A stretch of DNA of 11,297 nt from an uncultured Clostridia bacterium. GTDB taxonomy: Bacteria > Bacillota > Clostridia > Oscillospirales > Acutalibacteraceae. Of this stretch, positions 6,928 to 11,297 are shown one piece after another. Every line of letters starts with the position of its first letter. The stretch's first letter is position 1. The stretch lies in assembly GCA_946042285.1 (NCBI GenBank), contig CAMGDK010000043.1, forward strand, positions 1-11,297, given 5' to 3'. A program made the translations under genes and the position numbers. Under the pieces are notes generated by a model. That model had not been told where the DNA came from. It was given only the letters and a program-made list of their open reading frames with translations, and did no database searches.

Positions 6928-8366
6928 CAGACACTAATCTCCACATCAATACCAAGCAAATCCTTTTCCCTTTCAAGTATCGGATTTACAACCTCGTTAA
7001 GAAAATCAGCAGTCTGCTGAGGTGCTCTGCCCACAAAGTTTTCAGGCTTGAGGATTTCCAAAATCTCCTCCTTGCTAATCATGAAGGCAGGATCGTTTGC
7101 AATACGGTCAACAAGGTCATTGCTGCCACCCTCAACCTTAACAACTGCACCTGCTGCCATTGAGTGCTGACGGATTTTCTCATGAAGGTCCTGTCTGTTG
7201 CCACCTTTTTTAACAGCGTCCATCATGATATTTTCGGTTGCCATGAATGGAAGCTCGCTCATAAGCCTTGCCTCGATAACCTTTGGATATACAACAAGAC
7301 CTGATGTAACATTGATATACAAATCAAGAATACCGTCTGTTGCGAGGAATGCCTCGGCAACGGAAACTCGCTTGTTGGCAGAGTCATCAAGTGTTCTTTC
7401 AAACCACTGTGCAGATGCCGTCCATGCCGGATTGAGTGTGTCAATCATAACATAGCGTGAAAGAGAGGCGATACGCTCGCTTCTCATAGGATTTCTCTTG
7501 TAAGCCATGGCTGATGAGCCGATTTGATTTTTCTCAAACGGCTCCTCGATTTCCTTAAGATTCTGCAAAAGGCGAAGGTCGTTCGAGAATTTACAGCATG
7601 ACTGTGCAATAAGACCGAGACAGTTGCAAACGATTGTATCAAGCTTTCTTGCGTATGTCTGACCGCTTACGGGGAAGCATGAACGAAAGCCCATCTTCTC
7701 TGCAACAATCCTGTCGAGCGCCTTGCATTTTTCGTGATCGCCGTTGAAAAGCTCAAGGAATGAAGCCTGTGTGCCTGTTGTACCCTTTGAGCCGAGAAGC
7801 ATAAGAGTATCAATAACATGGCAAATCTCTTCATAATCAAGAACTAAATCCATGAGCCACAGAGTTGCTCTTTTACCGACTGTTGTCGGCTGTGCAGGCT
7901 GGAAATGAGTGAAGCCGAGACAAGGCATGTCCTTGTACTCGTCGGCAAATTTTGCAACACCTGCAATAGCGTTTACAAGCTTTTTCTTGATTAAGAGAAG
8001 AGCCTCTCTCATTGTGATAACATCGGTGTTATCGCCTACATAGCAGCTTGTTGCACCAAGGTGAATGATAGGCATTGCCTTTGGACACTGTGCGCCGTAG
8101 GCATGAACATGACTCATTACATCGTGGCGGAATTTCTTTTCATATTCCTGTGCAACCTCGTAGTTAATATCGTCGGCATGAGCCTTAAGCTCGTCAATCT
8201 GCTCCTGTGTAATGTCAAGTCCAAGCTCCTTTTCAGCCTCGGCAAGAGCAATCCAAAGCCTTCTCCATGTTTTGAACTTAAAATCGGGAGAATAAATATA
8301 CTGCATCTCTTTTGATGCATAACGCGCGTTAAAAGGAGAATTATAAGTGTTTGTATTATCAGGCAT
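6927..8366 (-). CDS. purB: Adenylosuccinate lyase
   Basis: Cytoplasmic lyase acting twice in purine synthesis: SAICAR to AICAR plus fumarate (step 8), and adenylosuccinate to AMP plus fumarate. At 479 residues it is longer than the ~430 of the Bacillus-type enzyme and close in length and sequence to the animal enzyme. The fumarase-superfamily signature GSSAMAYKRNP lies at 283-293 with the flexible-loop serines S284/S285. Conserved active-site regions include RHDVMSHVHAYG (80-91), HLGATSCYVGDNTD (102-115) and GFTHFQPAQPTT (151-162, candidate general acid/base H154). The proline common in this signature is alanine here (A288), still within the family pattern. The ATG shares one base with the purC stop (TAATG), giving tight coupling of consecutive pathway steps. 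The 3' end overlaps the start of the secreted transglutaminase-like gene by one base. Confidence 0.97.
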   Translation of the reverse strand: MPDNTNTYNSPFNARYASKEMQYIYSPDFKFKTWRRLWIALAEAEKELGLDITQEQIDELKAHADDINYEVAQEYEKKFRHDVMSHVHAYGAQCPKAMPIIHLGATSCYVGDNTDVITMREALLLIKKKLVNAIAGVAKFADEYKDMPCLGFTHFQPAQPTTVGKRATLWLMDLVLDYEEICHVIDTLMLLGSKGTTGTQASFLELFNGDHEKCKALDRIVAEKMGFRSCFPVSGQTYARKLDTIVCNCLGLIAQSCCKFSNDLRLLQNLKEIEEPFEKNQIGSSAMAYKRNPMRSERIASLSRYVMIDTLNPAWTASAQWFERTLDDSANKRVSVAEAFLATDGILDLYINVTSGLVVYPKVIEARLMSELPFMATENIMMDAVKKGGNRQDLHEKIRQHSMAAGAVVKVEGGSNDLVDRIANDPAFMISKEEILEILKPENFVGRAPQQTADFLNEVVNPILEREKDLLGIDVEISV

Positions 8367-9076
8367 TATTCTAAACCTACTCTCTTCATCATTTCTGCAT
8401 AAGCGTCCTCTACGCCGCCAAGGTCACGGCGGAAGCGGTCCTTATCAAGCTTCTCGTGTGTGTTGATGTCCCAGAAGCGACATGTATCAGGGCTGATTTC
8501 ATCGGCAAGAACGATTGTGCCGTCCGATGTCTTACCAAACTCAAGCTTGAAGTCGATAAGCTCAACACCGATTGAAGCGAAATACTCCTTAAGCACCTCG
8601 TTAACCGTGAATGCCATCTTCTTGATTGTGTCAACCTCCTCCTGTGTAGCAAAGCCGCATGATACTGCATGATAGCCGTTGATAAGCGGATCGCCGAGCT
8701 CGTCATCCTTGTACGAAAACTCGATTGACGGGCAAACAAAATCCATGCCCTCCTCAAGACCGAGTCTCTTGCAGATTGAGCCTGCTGCTCTGTTACGGAT
8801 AATAACCTCAAGAGGAACGATTGTAACCTTTTTAACTGCTGTTTCTCTGTCTGAAAGCTCCTCTACAAAATGAGTAGGAACGCCCTTCTTCTCAAGAATC
8901 TGCATAAGGTAATTTGACATCTTGTTGTTAACAACGCCCTTACCTGCGATTGTACCCTTTTTGAGTCCGTTAAATGCAGTAGCGTCGTCCTTGTAATCAA
9001 CGATTACAACATCGGGATCATCAGTTGCCCAAACCTTTTTTGCCTTGCCCTCATAGAGCTGAGTAGTCTTTTCCAT
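8366..9076 (-). CDS. purC: Phosphoribosylaminoimidazole-succinocarboxamide synthase (SAICAR synthetase)
   Basis: Cytoplasmic ATP-dependent ligase joining CAIR and L-aspartate to form SAICAR, step 7 of purine synthesis and immediately before PurB. At 236 residues it is the standard bacterial length. Both family signatures are seen: VPLEVIIRNRAAGS (87-100) and LIDFKLEFG (173-181), with the N-terminal LYEGKAKKV (7-15) and DEISPDTCRFWD (192-203). The ATG at 9076 is chosen over an upstream in-frame start at 9124 because AAAGGAGA (9085-9092) is well spaced before it and the extra 16 residues are not family-like. It starts 50 bases after the dapL stop with no terminator between, and overlaps purB by one base. 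Confidence 0.97.
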   Translation of the reverse strand: MEKTTQLYEGKAKKVWATDDPDVVIVDYKDDATAFNGLKKGTIAGKGVVNNKMSNYLMQILEKKGVPTHFVEELSDRETAVKKVTIVPLEVIIRNRAAGSICKRLGLEEGMDFVCPSIEFSYKDDELGDPLINGYHAVSCGFATQEEVDTIKKMAFTVNEVLKEYFASIGVELIDFKLEFGKTSDGTIVLADEISPDTCRFWDINTHEKLDKDRFRRDLGGVEDAYAEMMKRVGLE

Positions 9077-9126
9077 AATACATATCTCCTTTGATTTATA
9101 CTGTGAATATTGTAAAGGCTGCAAAA

Positions 9127-10344
9127 TTATTTCTTGTATGCCTTTTTAATTCTTTCGATAGCCTCAACTGTCTTTTCTGCGTTGCCGAATGATGTCAGTC
9201 TAAAGTAGCCCTCACCTGCAGGACCGAAGCCTGAGCCGGGTGTACCGACAACCTGACATTTTTCAAGAAGCTCATCAAAGAACTCCCATGAGGTGTATCC
9301 CTCGGGAACTCTAAGCCATACATAAGGCGAGTTTACACCGCCGTAGCACTCAAAGCCTGCATCGCAAAGACCGTCATAGATAACTCTTGCATTCTTTTGA
9401 TAGTATGAAAGGATTTCCTTAATCTGCTTTTGTCCCTCATCGGTGTAGATTGCCTCGGCAGCCCTTTGTGTGATGTATGAAACACCGTTGAACTTTGTAG
9501 CCTGACGCCTTGCCCAAAGAGGATTAAGGCTTGTACCGTTGAACACAAGATCCTTAGGTACAACAGTATATCCGCAGCGCATGCCTGTGAAGCCTGCTGT
9601 CTTTGAGAATGAACGAAGCTCGATTGCGCAGGTTTTTGCACCCTCGATTTCGTAGATTGACTTTGGAATATCATCCTGTGTTACGAATGCCTCGTAGGCA
9701 GAGTCGAAGAGGATAAGTGAGTTGTGCTCATTTGCAAAATCAACCCATTTCTTAAGCTGATCTCTTGTTGCTACCATACCTGTCGGATTGTTAGGGAAGC
9801 AAAGATAAATTACATCGGGAATTTCGCTTGGAATATCCGGTGTAAAGTTATTTTCTGCTGTGCATGGCATGTAGATAATGTTTGACCAAAGCCCGTTCTC
9901 GTCCTTGTCACCGCTTCTGCCTGCCATAACATTTGTGTCAACATAAACAGGATATACAGGATCGCAGATTGCAACCTTGTTGTCAACAGAGAAAATGTCG
10001 CCGATATTACCGCAGTCGCTCTTTGCGCCGTCCGAAAGGAAAATTTCGTCCTTTGCAATATCAATTCCTCTGTCTGCATAATCGTGCTTTTGAATAGCAT
10101 CAAGGATAAAGTCGTAGCCGTACTCAGGCGGATAGCCACGGAATGTATCCTCGCAAGCCATTTCGTCAACTGCCTTGTGCATAGCATCAATTACAACCGG
10201 TGCAAGCGGCTTTGTAACATCACCGATTGAAAGGCGGATAACATCTGCATCGGGGTGTGCTGCCTGATACTCTCTTTGCTTTTTTGCAACAGTAGAGAAA
10301 AGGTAGCTTGACTCAATCTTTAAAAAGTTTTCGTTAATCTTCAT
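9127..10344 (-). CDS. dapL: LL-diaminopimelate aminotransferase
   Basis: PLP-dependent class I/II aminotransferase of 405 residues. It converts L-tetrahydrodipicolinate directly to LL-2,6-diaminopimelate using glutamate, bypassing the acylated DapD/DapC/DapE route. The N-terminal FLKIESSYLFSTVAKK and LSIGDVTKPL (38-47) are characteristic of the DapL subfamily rather than general aspartate aminotransferases. Other landmarks are GYPPEYG (70-76), NNPTG (185-189), D214 expected to contact the PLP nitrogen, Y217, and the PLP-binding lysine K248 in SFSKTAG. The start at 10344 has a strong AGGAGGT site just upstream. It lies 26 bases after dapF, whose enzyme uses its product, so the pair makes meso-diaminopimelate for peptidoglycan and lysine. 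The specific assignment is strong because of the neighbour and N-terminal motifs. Confidence 0.96.
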   Translation of the reverse strand: MKINENFLKIESSYLFSTVAKKQREYQAAHPDADVIRLSIGDVTKPLAPVVIDAMHKAVDEMACEDTFRGYPPEYGYDFILDAIQKHDYADRGIDIAKDEIFLSDGAKSDCGNIGDIFSVDNKVAICDPVYPVYVDTNVMAGRSGDKDENGLWSNIIYMPCTAENNFTPDIPSEIPDVIYLCFPNNPTGMVATRDQLKKWVDFANEHNSLILFDSAYEAFVTQDDIPKSIYEIEGAKTCAIELRSFSKTAGFTGMRCGYTVVPKDLVFNGTSLNPLWARRQATKFNGVSYITQRAAEAIYTDEGQKQIKEILSYYQKNARVIYDGLCDAGFECYGGVNSPYVWLRVPEGYTSWEFFDELLEKCQVVGTPGSGFGPAGEGYFRLTSFGNAEKTVEAIERIKKAYKK

Positions 10345-10370
10345 ATTTTAAACCTCCTGTTTTCACATAA

Positions 10371-11213
10371 TTATAAATCTATTTCACCGGTAAAGACATA
10401 GGTTGCCGGACCGGTCATAAACACACTGTCGTTTTCGTTACCGCTCCACTGAATCTGCAAATCTCCGCCGATTAAATGAACGGTTACATCGTTGTCAACA
10501 TATCCGTTGAGAATAGCGGCAACAACCGTTGCACATGTGCCTGTGCCGCATGCAAGAGTCTCGCCCGTTCCGCGCTCATAGACTCTCATTTCGATATTGC
10601 TTCTGTCGATGATTTTTGCAAACTCTGCATTTACTCTGTTTGGAAAAACATCTGTGTTACATTCAAATTTTGCGCCGTAATAATTCAAATCAAAATCAAT
10701 AGGATGCTCGTCGATAAACATAACCGCATGAGGATTGCCCATTGACACGCAGGTCATATTAAACTCTCTGTCTGCACACCTTATTTTTTCGTTAATAACC
10801 TTATCGTTATCACTGTTAACAGGAATGTCACCTGACTTCAGGATAGGAGCGCCCATATCAACTCTTGCCGATACAACCTTGCCGTTTTCGACTGTGACAT
10901 CAATATATTTTACTGCGCCCATTGACTCGATAGAAAATGAGGTCTCGTTCGTGTAGCCGTTGTCGTAAACATACTTTGCAACACAGCGAATAGCATTTCC
11001 GCACATTTCCGCTCTCGAGCCGTCTGCATTATACATAACCATTTCAAAATCGGCAACAGTGCCTTTTTTGATAAGTATGATGCCGTCACCGCCGACACCG
11101 AAATGCCTGTCGCTTAATTTAACGGCAAGCTCGCTTTCGTTCGTTACGGCTTCCTTAAAGCAGTCAATATAGACATAGTCGTTGCCGCAGCCGTGCATTT
11201 TTGTAAATTTCAT
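10371..11213 (-). CDS. dapF: Diaminopimelate epimerase
   Basis: Cofactor-independent cytoplasmic epimerase of 280 residues converting LL- to meso-diaminopimelate, the peptidoglycan cross-linking residue and lysine precursor. The N-terminal MKFTKMHGCGNDYVYID is diagnostic. The two catalytic cysteines are present: C71 in AEMCGNAIRC and C222 in ACGTGTCA. Other conserved segments are GVGGDGI (39-45), YNADGS (61-66) and MGNPHAV. The ATG at 11213 is preceded by GAGGTGA at good spacing. It is the first complete gene of the leftward dapF-dapL-purC-purB run. The 84 bases upstream to the window edge hold a small CCACG/CGTGG dyad (11248-11263) but no convincing promoter; the operon may start or continue outside the window. 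Confidence 0.97.
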   Translation of the reverse strand: MKFTKMHGCGNDYVYIDCFKEAVTNESELAVKLSDRHFGVGGDGIILIKKGTVADFEMVMYNADGSRAEMCGNAIRCVAKYVYDNGYTNETSFSIESMGAVKYIDVTVENGKVVSARVDMGAPILKSGDIPVNSDNDKVINEKIRCADREFNMTCVSMGNPHAVMFIDEHPIDFDLNYYGAKFECNTDVFPNRVNAEFAKIIDRSNIEMRVYERGTGETLACGTGTCATVVAAILNGYVDNDVTVHLIGGDLQIQWSGNENDSVFMTGPATYVFTGEIDL

Positions 11214-11297
11214 AATTACTCACCTCGGGTAACGGTAATAATCCGAACCACGGTTTATCGTGGCAGATATTGCCCTTACTCTTCGTTAAAATACTCG

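Noticed and set aside
8117..8811. Long open frames opposite or overlapping purB and purC.
   Set aside because: They are shadows of strongly supported genes, with no ribosome binding site or recognisable product.
9095..9115. TATAAA on the minus strand before purC as an internal promoter.
   Set aside because: The predicted start would fall inside the purC ribosome binding site, and the candidate -35 is poor.
9077..9124. Upstream start adding 16 residues to PurC.
   Set aside because: The good ribosome binding site and family-like N-terminus are at 9076.
11276..11297. Possible C-terminal end of an upstream minus-strand gene (last residues EYFNEE then TAA).
   Set aside because: Only six codons are visible before the window edge; an open frame this short proves nothing.

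Overview
The window looks like an ordinary chromosomal segment of a low-to-mid GC Gram-positive anaerobe of the Clostridia, most plausibly an Oscillospiraceae/Ruminococcaceae-type gut bacterium. This is an inference from the sequence. It rests on strong AGGAGG-type ribosome binding sites, the one-step diaminopimelate aminotransferase route (DapL), a DUF815 ATPase, a Q/N/Y-tailed membrane HtrA next to a sensor kinase, a PurB of the animal-like subfamily, and a GGGCGAAC/GTTCGCCC palindrome of a kind I recall from clostridial intergenic DNA. There are no transposases, phage genes, CRISPR arrays, tRNAs or rRNAs.

Left half, plus strand (99-5164). A DUF815-family AAA+-like ATPase (99-1337) is followed by a likely three-gene signalling unit. 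This unit is an OmpR/PhoB-type response regulator (1468-2163), a two-TM HAMP sensor kinase (2224-3777) and a membrane-anchored HtrA/DegP-like serine protease with a PDZ domain (3764-5164). The protease gene overlaps the kinase gene by 14 bases. A perfect 11-bp inverted repeat sits between regulator and kinase. The arrangement suggests an envelope-stress circuit whose protease is made with its sensor. A strong intrinsic terminator (5175-5213) closes this half.

Convergent junction (5214-5388). About 175 bases without a recognisable gene separate the two transcription units. They hold a GGGCGAAC palindrome, a perfect 13-bp inverted repeat, and a second, degenerate copy of the terminator hairpin whose T-run runs into the stop codon of the opposing gene.

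Right half, minus strand (11213 down to 5389). Five genes read leftward with very short gaps and no internal terminator: dapF, dapL, purC, purB and a secreted protein with FN3-like domains and a C-terminal transglutaminase-like domain. DapL and DapF perform consecutive steps to meso-diaminopimelate (peptidoglycan and lysine precursor). PurC and PurB perform consecutive steps of purine synthesis. The last three genes are joined by one-base stop/start overlaps (TAATG and TGATG), so the exported protein is translationally chained to purB, which is unusual. The operon promoter is probably beyond or near the right edge.

I see no clearly novel biological system. The items most worth a second look are the secreted transglutaminase-like protein in the dap-pur operon, the structured convergent junction, the hairpin before the SD-less kinase start, and the kinase-HtrA coupling.
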